Shown here piece by piece: positions 52,319 through 61,478 of a stretch of 64,000 nt of DNA. Position 1 is the stretch's first letter. Each line of letters begins with the position of its first letter. The DNA is taken from positions 1-64,000 of the forward strand of contig NZ_JAFCJK010000002.1 in NCBI RefSeq assembly GCF_018131005.1, given 5' to 3'. This DNA comes from Bradyrhizobium lablabi (lineage in GTDB: Bacteria > Pseudomonadota > Alphaproteobacteria > Rhizobiales > Xanthobacteraceae). A program made the position numbers and the translations under genes. Under the pieces are notes generated by a model, which was not told where the DNA came from, searched no databases, and was given only the letters and a program-made list of their open reading frames with translations.

Positions 52319-52337
52319 ACAGGGACTAGTTCCCTGT
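52319..52337. promoter_or_regulatory. candidate HxlR operator
   Basis: ACAGGGA (52319-52325) and TCCCTGT (52331-52337) form a perfect 7-bp inverted repeat around a CTAGT centre, in the spacer between the divergent HxlR and MDR genes. It lies 23 bp upstream of the HxlR start, where it could overlap that gene's promoter. Size and symmetry suit a dimeric winged-helix repressor. Confidence 0.55.
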
Positions 52338-52417
52338 ATTTACAGTACTTGCCAAAGTGGAGCCAGCTCGACAATTAGCTGAGGGCGCGGACACGCGCCA
52401 GCAACGGGAGAGCGGGC

Positions 52418-53431
52418 ATGAAGGCCGTCGGATACCAAAAGTCGCTGCCGATCGAGGCGGCGGATTCGCTGATCGATTTCGAGACTGCAAAGCCGGAGCC
52501 GAAGGGCCGTGACATCCGTGTCGCGGTGAAGGCGATCTCGGCCAATCCAGTCGACTACAAGGTCCGCAAGCGCGCGGCGCCGCCGGAGGGCGAATACAAG
52601 ATCCTCGGCTTCGATGCGGCCGGCGTGGTCGACGCCGTGGGTCCGGACGTCAGCCTGTTCAAACCCGGCGACGAGGTGTTCTACGCAGGCTCGATCCTGC
52701 GCCAGGGCACCAATTCGGAGTTTCACCTGGTCGATGAGCGCATCGTCGGCAGGAAGCCGAAATCACTGTCGTCAGCGCAGGCCGCGGCGTTGCCGCTGAC
52801 CTCGATCACCGCGTGGGAATTGTTGTTCGACCGGCTCGGCGCGGTGCCAGGCAAGAGCCTCGATCCGCGCACGCTCTTGATCACCGGCGGCGCCGGCGGA
52901 GTCGGCTCGATCCTGATCCAGCTTGCACGCCGCCTCACCGGTCTCACCGTGGTTGCGACCGCAACCCGGCCCGAATCGCAGAAGTGGTGTCTCGATCTCG
53001 GCGCCCATGCGGTGATCGATCACTCCAAGGCGATGAAGGAGCAGATCGAAGCGCTGAAGCTGCCGCCGGTCAGCCTCGTCGCGAGCCTCACCTTCACCGA
53101 CCAGCACTACAAGGCGATCGCCGACTTCATCGCGCCGCAAGGCAAATTCGGTCTGATCGATGATCCGCCCGAGTTCAACGTCGCCGCGTTCAAGGGCAAG
53201 GCGGTCTCCGTGCATTGGGAATCGATGTTCACGCGGAGTTCGTTCCAGACGTCAGACATGATTGCGCAGCACCATCTGCTCAACGACGTCGCCGACCTCA
53301 TCGACAAGGGCGTGCTGCGCACCACGCTGGACCAGACGTTTGGCACCATCAACGCCGCCAACCTCAAGCGCGCGCATGCACTCCTGGAGAGCGGCAAATC
53401 GCGCGGCAAGATCGTGCTGGAGGGATGGTAG
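52418..53431 (+). CDS. zinc-type alcohol dehydrogenase-like / quinone oxidoreductase (MDR)
   Basis: A 337-residue medium-chain reductase, similar to zinc-binding-like alcohol dehydrogenase family and quinone reductases. The N-terminal GroES-like domain lacks the structural zinc Cys; the nucleotide domain has LLITGGAGGVGSILIQLAR (the AxxGxxG motif). It probably reduces quinones or enones with NADPH. The divergent Cys-bearing HxlR regulator and the palindrome between them match the QorR-Qor2 arrangement of Corynebacterium and support disulfide/quinone stress control. Confidence 0.9.
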   Translation: MKAVGYQKSLPIEAADSLIDFETAKPEPKGRDIRVAVKAISANPVDYKVRKRAAPPEGEYKILGFDAAGVVDAVGPDVSLFKPGDEVFYAGSILRQGTNSEFHLVDERIVGRKPKSLSSAQAAALPLTSITAWELLFDRLGAVPGKSLDPRTLLITGGAGGVGSILIQLARRLTGLTVVATATRPESQKWCLDLGAHAVIDHSKAMKEQIEALKLPPVSLVASLTFTDQHYKAIADFIAPQGKFGLIDDPPEFNVAAFKGKAVSVHWESMFTRSSFQTSDMIAQHHLLNDVADLIDKGVLRTTLDQTFGTINAANLKRAHALLESGKSRGKIVLEGW

Positions 53432-53438
53432 TGGTCAA

Positions 53439-53531
53439 GGCGGGTTAGCCGACCGCGTCCGCCGTAGCTCAACAAGCAAAGGCGGAAGGCATAACCCGCC
53501 ACTGCAGCCGTGAAGGGCGGCGGGTTTAGCC
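53439..53531. repeat. dispersed repeat, GGCGGGTTA/TAACCCGCC type
   Basis: Perfect 9-bp arms at 53439-53447 (GGCGGGTTA) and 53492-53500 (TAACCCGCC), followed by a third unit GGCGGGTTTAGCC at 53519. This GCGGGTTAGCC-GGCATAACCCGCC pattern is a common intergenic type in Bradyrhizobium from memory. It lies just after the MDR gene. Confidence 0.65.
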
Positions 53532-53603
53532 AACCGCTCGCCCGCTCGGCGGTGTGTGCGTGATCGAGATACCAATGGCGCCACACCTTCGACGGACATC
53601 CTC

Positions 53604-54398
53604 TCACGCAATCGTGTTGACGATGCCACCTTCGGCGCGAAGCGCTGCGCCGTTGGTCGCCGACGCCTCTTTCGAGCACGCATAGACCACAAGGTTGGCG
53701 ATCTCCTCAGGGGTCGCAAACCGCTGCAGCAGCGAGGTCGGCCGGTGCTGCTTGACGAAGTTGGCGGCCGCCTCCTCTACCGACTGGCCGTTCTGCCGCG
53801 CCAGCTCCTTGACGAAGGTCTCGACGCCTTCGGACAGGGTTGGACCCGCCAGCACCGAGTTCACGGTCACGGCCGTGCCGCGGGCCAGTTGCGCGAGCCC
53901 GCGCGCAATCGAGAGCTGGGCGGTCTTGGTCATGCCGTAGTGAATCATCTCGGTCGGAATGTTGATCGCCGACTCCGAGGAGATGAAGACAATGCGACCC
54001 CAGTTGCGCTTCAGCATGCCCGGCATGTAGCCGCGCGACAGCCGCACACCCGACATCACGTTGATCTCGAAGAAGCGGCCCCACTCCTCGTCGGGAATGT
54101 CGAAGAAGTCCTTCGGCTCGTAGATGCCGGCGTTGTTCACGAGAATGTCGGCTTGCGGCAGCGCCGCAACCAGAGCCTTGCAACCCGCGGCGGTCGAGAC
54201 GTCCGCCGCGATACCGCGCAGCTTGCTGTCCGGCACCGACTTTGCGATCGCCACGACCGCAGCGTCGACCTTGGCCTGGCTGCGGCCGTTGACGACGACC
54301 TCGGCACCGGCCACGGCCAGACCCTTCGCAATGGCGTTGCCGATGCCGGCGGTTGAGCCTGTAACCAGCGCCGTCTTTCCGGAAAGATCGATTTTCAT
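53604..54398 (-). CDS. SDR-family NAD(P) oxidoreductase, 264 aa
   Basis: The start at 54398 gives MKIDLSGKTALVTGS and places TGSTAGIG at 13-20; the upstream in-frame part runs through the rplQ terminator and is not coding. NNAG is at 88-91, Tyr154 and Lys158 form the YxxxK, and Ser140-141 complete the catalytic set. Substrate unknown. It lies downstream of rplQ on the same strand but is separated from it by an intrinsic terminator, so it should have its own promoter in the 143 bp spacer. Confidence 0.9.
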   Translation of the reverse strand: MKIDLSGKTALVTGSTAGIGNAIAKGLAVAGAEVVVNGRSQAKVDAAVVAIAKSVPDSKLRGIAADVSTAAGCKALVAALPQADILVNNAGIYEPKDFFDIPDEEWGRFFEINVMSGVRLSRGYMPGMLKRNWGRIVFISSESAINIPTEMIHYGMTKTAQLSIARGLAQLARGTAVTVNSVLAGPTLSEGVETFVKELARQNGQSVEEAAANFVKQHRPTSLLQRFATPEEIANLVVYACSKEASATNGAALRAEGGIVNTIA

Positions 54399-54540
54399 GA
54401 GCCACCTCCTGTCAGTCCTCGAGAAGATATCTGTCCGCGGGGCGCTTTGTAACAACCGCGACATCAACGTGGCCGAAGCAGCCGGAATGGGTCTTGACGG
54501 ACTTGATAAGCGCCCACGATCCGCGCCGGGTAAAGCGAAA

Positions 54541-54570
54541 ATAAAAACGGCGCCCGAAGGCGCCATTTTC
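54541..54570 (-). terminator. intrinsic terminator of the alpha operon (UUCG hairpin)
   Basis: On the minus strand the stem is GGCGCC, loop TTCG, GGCGCC, flanked by AAAAT and GTTTTTAT. The UUCG tetraloop and the T run make a strong rho-independent terminator 22 bp after the rplQ stop. It ends the rpsM-rplQ transcript. Confidence 0.92.
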
Positions 54571-54591
54571 GAAGACCTGATGAGGACCGGC

Positions 54592-55008
54592 TTACGCCGC
54601 CTCGACCTGCTTTTCCTCGGTCGGGCCGGAATCCTGGCCCTTGGCATCGACATCGCGGTCGACGAACTCGATCACGGCCATCGCTGCATTGTCGCCGTAG
54701 CGGAAGCCGGCCTTGATGATGCGGGTGTAGCCGCCCTGGCGGTCCTTGTAGCGGGGGGCCAGCGTGTCGAACAGCTTCTTGACCATGTCGACGTCGCGCA
54801 GCTCCGAGATCGCCTGGCGGCGCAGCGCGAGCCCACCCTTCTTGCCGAGGGTAACGAGCTTCTCGACGATCGGCCGCAGCTCCTTCGCCTTTGGCAGCGT
54901 GGTGACGATCTGCTCGTGCTTGATCAGCGCGGCGGCCATGTTGGCGAACATCGCGCGGCGATGCTCCGCGGTGCGATTGAGTTTCCGATGAACCTTGCCG
55001 TGACGCAT
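54592..55008 (-). CDS. rplQ: 50S ribosomal protein L17
   Basis: L17 begins [20 protein letters not shown], the invariant start, and contains [22 protein letters not shown]. Length 138 aa is normal for alphaproteobacteria. It is the last gene of the alpha operon and is followed by a UUCG terminator. A 141-bp spacer separates it from rpoA, longer than usual and containing a GAACGGTGAATAGCGAGAG-type repeat-like stretch. Confidence 0.98.
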   Translation of the reverse strand: MRHGKVHRKLNRTAEHRRAMFANMAAALIKHEQIVTTLPKAKELRPIVEKLVTLGKKGGLALRRQAISELRDVDMVKKLFDTLAPRYKDRQGGYTRIIKAGFRYGDNAAMAVIEFVDRDVDAKGQDSGPTEEKQVEAA

Positions 55009-55149
55009 AGTCTATTCCTTACATTGTCTCTGCCACGACGGTTCGTCGGACATGTTGCTCAGGTGGGCTTCCTGCGTTCGCCGTGGATGGCAAGTAACGA
55101 ACGGTGAATAGCGAGAGCCTGCCATTCGCTGTCCGCTACTGCCTATTAC

Positions 55150-56181
55150 TCAGTAGTGATCCTCGAAGCGCTTGGCGAGCTCGTCGATGTTTTCCGGCGG
55201 CCAGCCCGGCACTTCCATGCCGAGGTGCAGGCCCATCTGGGCCAGCACTTCCTTGATCTCGTTCAGCGACTTGCGGCCAAAGTTCGGGGTGCGGAGCATT
55301 TCCGCTTCCGACTTCTGCACGAGGTCTCCAATGTAGACGATGTTGTCGTTCTTCAGGCAGTTTGCCGAACGCACCGACAATTCGAGCTCGTCGACCTTCT
55401 TGAGGAAGGCCGGATTGAAGGCGAGATCGGGGATGATCTCCTGCGCGACTTCCTTGCGCGGCTCCTCGAAGTTGACGAACACGTTGAGCTGATCCTGCAG
55501 GATGCGCGCGGCGTAGGCGACCGCATCCTCCGGCGTGATCGCGCCGTTGGTCTCGATCGTCATGGTCAGCTTGTCGTAGTCGAGGATCTGGCCTTCGCGG
55601 GTATTCTCGACCTTGTAGGAAACCTTGCGAACTGGTGAGAACAGGCTGTCGACCGGGATCAGGCCGATCGGCGCATCCTCGGGACGGTTGCGCTCGGCGG
55701 CCACGTAGCCCTTGCCGGTCGTGACCGTGAATTCCATGCGGATCTCGGCGCCGTCGTCCAGCGTGCAGAGCTGCAGGTCGGGGTTGAGCACGGTGACATC
55801 GCCGACGGTCTGGATATCGCCGGCGGTGACGACGCCAGGTCCTTGCTTCTTCACGACCATGCGCTTGGGGCCTTCGCCCTGCATCTTGATCGAGATGTCC
55901 TTGATGTTGAGCACGATATCGGTGACGTCCTCGCGCACGCCGGCAATCGAGGAGAACTCGTGCAGCACGCCGTCGATGTGCACCGATTGCACAGCCGCGC
56001 CCTGCAACGAAGACAACAGGATGCGGCGCAGGGCGTTACCGAGCGTCTGGCCGAAACCGCGCTCAAGCGGCTCGGCGACCACGGTGGCAAACCGGCTCGA
56101 GTCCGAGCCCGGCGTCACCTGCAGCTTGTTCGGTCGAATGAGTTCTTGCCAATTTTTCTGAATCGTCACTGTTTCACCCAT
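55150..56181 (-). CDS. rpoA: DNA-directed RNA polymerase subunit alpha
   Basis: The 343-residue alpha subunit has the N-terminal assembly domain (about 1-235, with the [28 protein letters not shown] dimer region split here for length) and the C-terminal domain (about 255-325, [22 protein letters not shown]) that contacts UP elements and activators. Both are intact. It is the third gene of the rpsM-rpsK-rpoA-rplQ operon, 101 bp downstream of rpsK. Confidence 0.98.
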   Translation of the reverse strand: MGETVTIQKNWQELIRPNKLQVTPGSDSSRFATVVAEPLERGFGQTLGNALRRILLSSLQGAAVQSVHIDGVLHEFSSIAGVREDVTDIVLNIKDISIKMQGEGPKRMVVKKQGPGVVTAGDIQTVGDVTVLNPDLQLCTLDDGAEIRMEFTVTTGKGYVAAERNRPEDAPIGLIPVDSLFSPVRKVSYKVENTREGQILDYDKLTMTIETNGAITPEDAVAYAARILQDQLNVFVNFEEPRKEVAQEIIPDLAFNPAFLKKVDELELSVRSANCLKNDNIVYIGDLVQKSEAEMLRTPNFGRKSLNEIKEVLAQMGLHLGMEVPGWPPENIDELAKRFEDHY

Positions 56182-56282
56182 GTGCCGGCCGAATCGAGGG
56201 ACCTGGCGTTGGAGATCGCGGAGCAGTCCGCGTGGTCAATTTCCAAAACAATCGCGAGCGGCCAAGCCGCAAGCGACATCAA

Positions 56283-56672
56283 TCAGACGCGCCGGCGTTT
56301 GCGCGGGCGGCAACCATTGTGCGGGATCGTGGTCACGTCACGGATCGAGGTGACGGTGAAGCCCGCGGCCTGCAGCGCACGCAGCGCCGATTCGCGGCCC
56401 GAACCGGGGCCGGCCACTTCGACCTCCAAGGTGCGCATGCCATGTTCCTGCGCCTTCTTGGAGACGTCTTCGGCCGCGACCTGCGCGGCATAGGGGGTCG
56501 ACTTGCGCGAACCCTTGAAGCCCATCGTGCCCGCCGACGACCAGGCAATCGTGTTGCCCTGCGCGTCGGTGATAGTGATGGTCGTGTTGTTGAACGACGA
56601 ATTCACGTGCGCGATGCCGGATGCGATGTTCTTGCGCTCGCGCCGGCGCACGCGGGTGGCTTCCTTGCCCAT
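56283..56672 (-). CDS. rpsK: 30S ribosomal protein S11
   Basis: S11 has [20 protein letters not shown], the [14 protein letters not shown] loop and ends [14 protein letters not shown]. Length 129 aa is standard. It lies between rpsM (123-bp spacer) and rpoA. The spacer upstream holds a repeat-like GTGGCGAACGGCGAGTGG stretch. Confidence 0.98.
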   Translation of the reverse strand: MGKEATRVRRRERKNIASGIAHVNSSFNNTTITITDAQGNTIAWSSAGTMGFKGSRKSTPYAAQVAAEDVSKKAQEHGMRTLEVEVAGPGSGRESALRALQAAGFTVTSIRDVTTIPHNGCRPRKRRRV

Positions 56673-56734
56673 TACCTAAAACCTTTCCTGTGATCTCAAA
56701 CGCCGCCGTAACGCCAGCGGCTACACCTCAAAGA

Positions 56735-56795
56735 AGCGAGTGGCGAACGGCGAGTGGTTCGTCCACCCGCAATTCGCCAGTCACTATTCGCCAAA
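56735..56795. repeat. GGCGAA-rich imperfect inverted repeat between rpsM and rpsK
   Basis: AGTGGCGAACGGCGAGTGG on the left and CCAGTCACTATTCGCCA on the right form an imperfect inverted repeat. A related stretch lies in the rplQ-rpoA spacer (about 55090-55140, AACGAACGGTGAATAGCGAG and CCATTCGCTGTCC). It is not part of any coding frame, and both spacers are longer than normal for this operon. Confidence 0.5.
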
Positions 56796-57164
56796 CTACT
56801 TCTTCTTGCCGGCGATCGCCTTGGCCGGCCCCTTGCGCGTGCGCGCATTGGTGTGGGTGCGCTGGCCGCGCACCGGCAGACCGCGACGATGACGCAGGCC
56901 GCGATAGCAGCCGAGGTCCATCAGCCGCTTGATGTTGATGCCGACCTCGCGTCGGAGATCGCCCTCGACGAGATAGTCGCGGTCGATGACTTCGCGGATC
57001 TGCAGGACTTCCTGGTCGGTCAACTGATTGACGCGACGGTCCAGCGGGATCTTGACCTTCTCCATGATCTCGGCCGCGTTTTTCTGGCCGATGCCATGAA
57101 TGTACTGAAGCGCGATCAGTGCGCGCTTGTTGGTGGGAATATTCACGCCGGCAATACGGGCCAC
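56796..57164 (-). CDS. rpsM: 30S ribosomal protein S13
   Basis: S13 begins [20 protein letters not shown] and includes [13 protein letters not shown] and the C-terminal [20 protein letters not shown]. Length 122 aa is standard. It is the first gene of the alpha operon and has a good sigma-70-type promoter between it and adk. Confidence 0.98.
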   Translation of the reverse strand: MARIAGVNIPTNKRALIALQYIHGIGQKNAAEIMEKVKIPLDRRVNQLTDQEVLQIREVIDRDYLVEGDLRREVGINIKRLMDLGCYRGLRHRRGLPVRGQRTHTNARTRKGPAKAIAGKKK

Positions 57165-57316
57165 GGACTTCTCTCCTGTCGCCGATCCCTCACGGATTCG
57201 GGCTGTAAGTGCTTGCTATCTGGGGCAAGTGCTCGCAAACGCGAACACGACGCCCTTCCCCTTATGTTCTTCGGGGCCCGGCATCGTCATAACTATCCGA
57301 CTTGGATGCGGGGCTT

Positions 57317-57344
57317 ATTAAAGGATTCATGTCGGTTTCGTCAA
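57317..57344 (-). promoter_or_regulatory. sigma-70-type promoter for the alpha operon
   Basis: On the minus strand the -35 is TTGACG (57344-57339), spacer 16 bp, and the -10 is TTTAAT (57322-57317). It lies immediately downstream of the adk stop (57351) and about 150 bp upstream of the rpsM start. Both hexamers are one or two bases from consensus, which is strong for a high-GC alphaproteobacterium. It would permit rpsM-rplQ transcription independent of the spc operon. Confidence 0.62.
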
Positions 57345-57350
57345 CAGCTC

Positions 57351-58187
57351 CTAGCGTTTAGCTCGCTTTTTAGTGAGCTTTTTTGAAGGCCGTGGGGCAG
57401 CCTTCCGGGCGATCCCGGCCCTGGTCCCAGCCTTGGCAGCCTTCTTGACCTTGGAAGGCCTCTTCACGGCCTTGGCAGCCGCCTTCGACGCACCCCTGCC
57501 GGCCGTGCGGGCCGGTCTGGAGGCCTTTTTGGCGGTCTTGGCGACCTTCCTGACCCCCTTGGCGGTCTTCCGAGCCGATGCCTCGACCTTCGGTTCCACG
57601 GCCCCGATGGCAGCCAGGATACGGTTAATCTCGCGGGTGACGTGTTCGATGGTCATCATGCCATCGACGGTCAGGAGCTTCCGCCGCTCGGAATAATAGT
57701 GAATCAGCGGTTCCGTCAGGGAGCGATAGCTCGCCAGCCGCTTGATCAGCACTTCCGGCGTGTCATCGAGGCGGACCTCCTCGCCTCGCGCCCGCGTTTC
57801 CTCGGCGCGCTTTTCGACCCGATCGAGTAACGCGCTCTCGTTGACGCGGAGTTCAATGACGGCGTCGAGCTTGAGGTGCTTCTTTTTCAGGAGTTCATCC
57901 AAGGCCGCAGCCTGCGGGACGGTGCGCGGAAAGCCGTCGAGGATGAAACCTCGCGCGGCATCCGGCTGCTCGATGCGATCGGCGATAATCCTGACCACCA
58001 CTTCGTCGGGCACGAGACCACCGTGGGACATAATCTCCTTCGCCTGCAAGCCGACCGGCGTACCGGCCGCTGCGGCCGCACGCAGCATTTCACCGGTCGA
58101 GAGCTGAACGATGCCATGCTTGTGCACGAGGCGTTGCGCCTGGGTCCCCTTGCCCGAGCCCGGCGGCCCCAAAAGGATCAATCTCAT
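57351..58187 (-). CDS. adk: adenylate kinase with basic C-terminal tail, 278 aa
   Basis: The core (residues 1-197) is a short-type Adk: P-loop [10 protein letters not shown] (7-16), TGEMLRAAA, the FILDGFPRT motif (81-89) and a short LID without zinc Cys. It makes ADP from ATP and AMP. After residue 199 comes a tail of about 80 residues of Lys, Ala, Arg and Pro with KAAKAVKR-like repeats, like histone H1 or bacterial H1-like proteins. The tail has no stop or frame break. It could bind nucleic acid or ribosomes; I am not sure how widespread it is in Bradyrhizobium. Confidence 0.95.
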   Translation of the reverse strand: MRLILLGPPGSGKGTQAQRLVHKHGIVQLSTGEMLRAAAAAGTPVGLQAKEIMSHGGLVPDEVVVRIIADRIEQPDAARGFILDGFPRTVPQAAALDELLKKKHLKLDAVIELRVNESALLDRVEKRAEETRARGEEVRLDDTPEVLIKRLASYRSLTEPLIHYYSERRKLLTVDGMMTIEHVTREINRILAAIGAVEPKVEASARKTAKGVRKVAKTAKKASRPARTAGRGASKAAAKAVKRPSKVKKAAKAGTRAGIARKAAPRPSKKLTKKRAKR

Positions 58188-58256
58188 GACTATCGCCCCC
58201 CGGCCGGGTGAGCGATGATCCGCACACCCGCTTTCTGAATTTCAAGACCGCCGCGA

Positions 58257-59588
58257 TCAGCGGCGACGGCCTCTGAGTTTGGACTTTCTGATCAGCCCTT
58301 CATACTGATGGGCCAGCAGGTAACCCTGAACCTGCGCCACCGTGTCCATCGTCACGCTGACGACAATCAACAACGACGTGCCGCCAAAGTAGAACGGCAC
58401 CGAGGCGTAGGAAATCAGAATTTCAGGAATCAGACAGACGATCGCGAGATAGATCGCGCCCAGCACAGTGATGCGCGACAGCACGTAATCGATGTACTCG
58501 GCAGTACGCTCGCCGGGACGGATGCCCGGGATGAAGCCGCCGTGCTTCTTCAGGTTGTCGGCCGTCTCGGTCGGGTTGAACACGATCGCGGTGTAGAAGA
58601 ACGCGAAAAACACGATCAGCGCGAGATAGAGGATCAGGAACAGCGGGCGGCCATGGCTGAGCTGGGTCGTGATCCACTGGAACCACTCCGGGCCTCTGCC
58701 GGCGTTGAAGTTCGCGACCGTGGTCGGCAGCAGCAGCAGCGACGAGGCGAAAATCGGCGGAATCACACCCGACGTGTTGAGCTTCAGCGGCAGGTGCGAA
58801 GACTGGCCCTCGAACATCTTGTTGCCGACCTGTCGCTTCGGGTACTGGATCAGGAGCCGGCGCTGCGCCCGCTCCATGAACACGATGAAGGCGATCACGG
58901 CGACCGCCATCACGATGACCATCAGGATCACACCGGTCGACATCGCGCCCTGGCGACCGAGTTCGAGCATGTTGGCCAGTGCCGAGGGCAATTCAGCGAC
59001 GATGCCGGAAAGGATGATCAGCGAGATGCCGTTGCCGATGCCGCGCGAGGTGATCTGCTCGCCGAGCCACATCAGGAACATGGTGCCGCCGGTCAGGGTG
59101 ATCGTGGTCGACAGGCGGAAGAACATGCCGGGGTCGCTGACGACGTTGCCGGCGCCCTCAAGACCAACGGCGATGCCGTAGGATTGGAACGCGGCGAGGA
59201 TCACGGTCAGGTAACGCGTATACTGGTTCAGCGTCTTGCGGCCGGCCTCGCCTTCCTTCTTTAACGCCTCGAGCTGCGGCGAGACGGTGGTCAGGAGCTG
59301 GATGATGATCGATGCCGAGATGTACGGCATGATGTTCAGCGCGAAGATCGCCATGCGGTGGATACCGCCGCCGGCAAACATGTTGAACATGCCGAGGATG
59401 CCGCCAGCCTGCGTCTGGAACACCTGCTCCCAGATGGCCGGATCGATACCGGGCAGCGGGATGTAAGTGCCGAGCCGATAAACGAGCAGCGCACCCAGTG
59501 TGAACCAGATGCGCTTCTTCAGCTCCTCGGCCTTTCCGAGCGCTGCAAAATTCAAGTTGGCTGCAAGTTGTTCCGCTGCTGAGACCAT
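58257..59588 (-). CDS. secY: preprotein translocase subunit SecY
   Basis: A 443-residue ten-helix channel protein: it begins SAAEQLAANLNFAALGKAEE, includes the plug region GGGIHRMAIFALNIMPYIS and the lateral helices TM5 and TM7, and ends LIRKSKLRGRRR. It forms the SecYEG channel for protein export. Normal length. It sits between rplO and adk as usual, with a 146-bp spacer upstream that holds a perfect hairpin. Confidence 0.98.
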   Translation of the reverse strand: MVSAAEQLAANLNFAALGKAEELKKRIWFTLGALLVYRLGTYIPLPGIDPAIWEQVFQTQAGGILGMFNMFAGGGIHRMAIFALNIMPYISASIIIQLLTTVSPQLEALKKEGEAGRKTLNQYTRYLTVILAAFQSYGIAVGLEGAGNVVSDPGMFFRLSTTITLTGGTMFLMWLGEQITSRGIGNGISLIILSGIVAELPSALANMLELGRQGAMSTGVILMVIVMAVAVIAFIVFMERAQRRLLIQYPKRQVGNKMFEGQSSHLPLKLNTSGVIPPIFASSLLLLPTTVANFNAGRGPEWFQWITTQLSHGRPLFLILYLALIVFFAFFYTAIVFNPTETADNLKKHGGFIPGIRPGERTAEYIDYVLSRITVLGAIYLAIVCLIPEILISYASVPFYFGGTSLLIVVSVTMDTVAQVQGYLLAHQYEGLIRKSKLRGRRR

Positions 59589-59701
59589 GTTTAGGCTTTC
59601 TCCCGGAGCCCCCTTTGCCGACTCCGCCTTGGGTAGGCGATCGGTAGACGCCGGACATTATCTGGTGCTCGGCTTCGATAAGTCCATCGTTCGATCCGCG
59701 G

Positions 59702-59724
59702 ATTGCCCGCGCGCGGCGGGCAAT
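59702..59724. repeat. perfect hairpin in the rplO-secY spacer
   Basis: ATTGCCCGC (59702-59710) and GCGGGCAAT (59716-59724) pair perfectly around GCGCG and are followed by GAC. The end CAATGAC is shared with R1-type repeats. It lies in a 146-bp spacer within the operon, so it may modulate secY or be a repeat remnant. Confidence 0.5.
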
Positions 59725-59734
59725 GACGCAGATG

Positions 59735-60223
59735 TTACGCTGCCTCGCCTTCTTCCTTCTTGACCGGGGCCAGGATCTTGACCGTTCCGCCGGCCTTCTC
59801 GACGGCCGCGACGGCGGACTTGGAGGCGCCGTGCACCTCGATCGTCAACTTGGCCTTGATCTCGCCGCGGCCGAGCAGCCGCACACCGTCCTTGGTGCGG
59901 CGCAGCACGCCCGCCTTTACCAGCGATTCCGCGTTCACGGTCGCGCCCGCGTCGATCAGCTTGTTGTCGATCGCGTCCTGCAGACGGTCGAGGTTGATCT
60001 CTGCGAATTCGAGCCGGAATATGTTGTTGAAGCCGCGCTTGGGCAGACGGCGATGCATCGGCATCTGACCGCCCTCGAAACCCTTGATGCGGACACCCGA
60101 ACGCGCGGTCTGGCCCTTGCCGCCGCGGCCCGATGTCTTGCCCTTGCCGGAACCGATGCCACGGCCGACACGCATGCGCTTCTTGCGCGAGCCGGCGTTG
60201 TCGGCGATATCGCTGAGCTTCAT
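59735..60223 (-). CDS. rplO: 50S ribosomal protein L15
   Basis: L15 begins [20 protein letters not shown] and has the [20 protein letters not shown] glycine/lysine segment, then [15 protein letters not shown]. Its length of 162 aa is normal. It is 21 bp downstream of rpmD. Confidence 0.98.
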   Translation of the reverse strand: MKLSDIADNAGSRKKRMRVGRGIGSGKGKTSGRGGKGQTARSGVRIKGFEGGQMPMHRRLPKRGFNNIFRLEFAEINLDRLQDAIDNKLIDAGATVNAESLVKAGVLRRTKDGVRLLGRGEIKAKLTIEVHGASKSAVAAVEKAGGTVKILAPVKKEEGEAA

Positions 60224-60244
60224 CGCCCTTCTCCTATCTCTTGC

Positions 60245-60436
60245 TTACTCGCCGACGATGCGGACGAGATGCTGGACCTTGCTGATCATGCCGCGAACTT
60301 CAGGGGTGTCCTGCAGCTCGGCAACCCGGCCGATCTTGTTGAGCTTGAGGCCGATCAGCGTCGAACGCTGCGAGTGATGGCGGCGGATTGCGCTGCCGAT
60401 CTGCTCGACCCTGATCGTCTTGCTGGCCTTGGCCAT
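60245..60436 (-). CDS. rpmD: 50S ribosomal protein L30
   Basis: The 63-residue product has the L30 pattern: [33 protein letters not shown], and ends [12 protein letters not shown]. Length is standard. It lies 38 bp downstream of rpsE and 21 bp upstream of rplO. Confidence 0.97.
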   Translation of the reverse strand: MAKASKTIRVEQIGSAIRRHHSQRSTLIGLKLNKIGRVAELQDTPEVRGMISKVQHLVRIVGE

Positions 60437-60474
60437 CGTTCTGACTCCAAATAGCGCGCGGTTCGTCGCGCGGG

Positions 60475-61050
60475 TTATTCCGCCACCGCTTCGGCGTCGC
60501 CGCCGACGCGGCGCGACTGCAGGGTGGAGACCTTGATGTTGCGGCGCGCCGCCACAGAGCGGGGCGAATCCTGATGCTTCAGCGCGTCGAAGGTCGCGCG
60601 AACCATGTTGTAGGGATTCGACGAACCGATCGACTTTGCCACCACGTCCTGGATGCCGAGCGTCTCGAACACCGCGCGCATCGGTCCGCCGGCGATGATG
60701 CCGGTACCTGCCGGAGCGGCACGCAGGTAGACGCGGCCGGCGCCGTGGCGGCCGGCAATGTCGTGATGCAGCGTGCGGCCTTCGCGCAGCGCGACGCGCG
60801 TCAGGTTGCGCTTGGCCGCTTCGGTCGCCTTGCGGATCGCCTCGGGAACCTCGCGGGCCTTGCCGTGGCCGAAACCGACCCGGCCCTTCTGGTCGCCGAT
60901 CACGACCAGCGCCGCAAAGCCGAACCGCTTGCCGCCCTTGACGACCTTCGCCACGCGATTGATGTGGACGAGCTTGTCGACGAACTCGCTGTCGCGCTCC
61001 TCGCGATCCCTGCTCCGTTCGCGTCCGCCGCGTTCGCGTTCACCTGCCAT
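60475..61050 (-). CDS. rpsE: 30S ribosomal protein S5
   Basis: The ATG at 61050 starts [20 protein letters not shown], an Arg/Glu-rich leader usual in alphaproteobacterial S5; a TTG upstream is unlikely. The S5 domains (about 20-190) include [20 protein letters not shown] and [18 protein letters not shown], and the [19 protein letters not shown] loop. Length 191 aa is normal. Confidence 0.98.
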   Translation of the reverse strand: MAGERERGGRERSRDREERDSEFVDKLVHINRVAKVVKGGKRFGFAALVVIGDQKGRVGFGHGKAREVPEAIRKATEAAKRNLTRVALREGRTLHHDIAGRHGAGRVYLRAAPAGTGIIAGGPMRAVFETLGIQDVVAKSIGSSNPYNMVRATFDALKHQDSPRSVAARRNIKVSTLQSRRVGGDAEAVAE

Positions 61051-61107
61051 GGTGTTTTCCAATCTTTAGGAGGCCCGTGCCTCTTTCCTCGTAATCGTAC
61101 AAACGGT

Positions 61108-61467
61108 TTAGAAGCTCAATCCGCCTTCACGCGCGGCATCCGCAAGCGCCTTGACGCGCCCGTGGTAGAGATAGCCGCCGCGATCGAACACGACTTCCTT
61201 GACGCCCCTCTGCGCAGCGCGCTCGGCCAGCAGCTTGCCGACCGCCTTCGCCGCATCGATATCGGCGCCGGTCTTGCCAGCCTCGCGCATGGTCTTTTCC
61301 AGTGACGAGGCAGAAGCCAGCGTCTCGCCCTTCAGGTCGTCAATGACCTGCGCGTAGATGTGCTTGGACGAGCGGAACACCGACAGCCGCGGACGGCCGC
61401 CTGCCGAGCGGCGAAGCGCAAGGCGCACGCGCTGCTTGCGCCGGGCATTCGTAACCTTCAGTGACAT
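61108..61467 (-). CDS. rplR: 50S ribosomal protein L18
   Basis: L18 with [38 protein letters not shown] and the ending [19 protein letters not shown]. Length 119 aa is standard. 11 bp separate it from rplF and 57 bp from rpsE. Confidence 0.98.
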   Translation of the reverse strand: MSLKVTNARRKQRVRLALRRSAGGRPRLSVFRSSKHIYAQVIDDLKGETLASASSLEKTMREAGKTGADIDAAKAVGKLLAERAAQRGVKEVVFDRGGYLYHGRVKALADAAREGGLSF

Positions 61468-61478
61468 GACCGGCTCCG

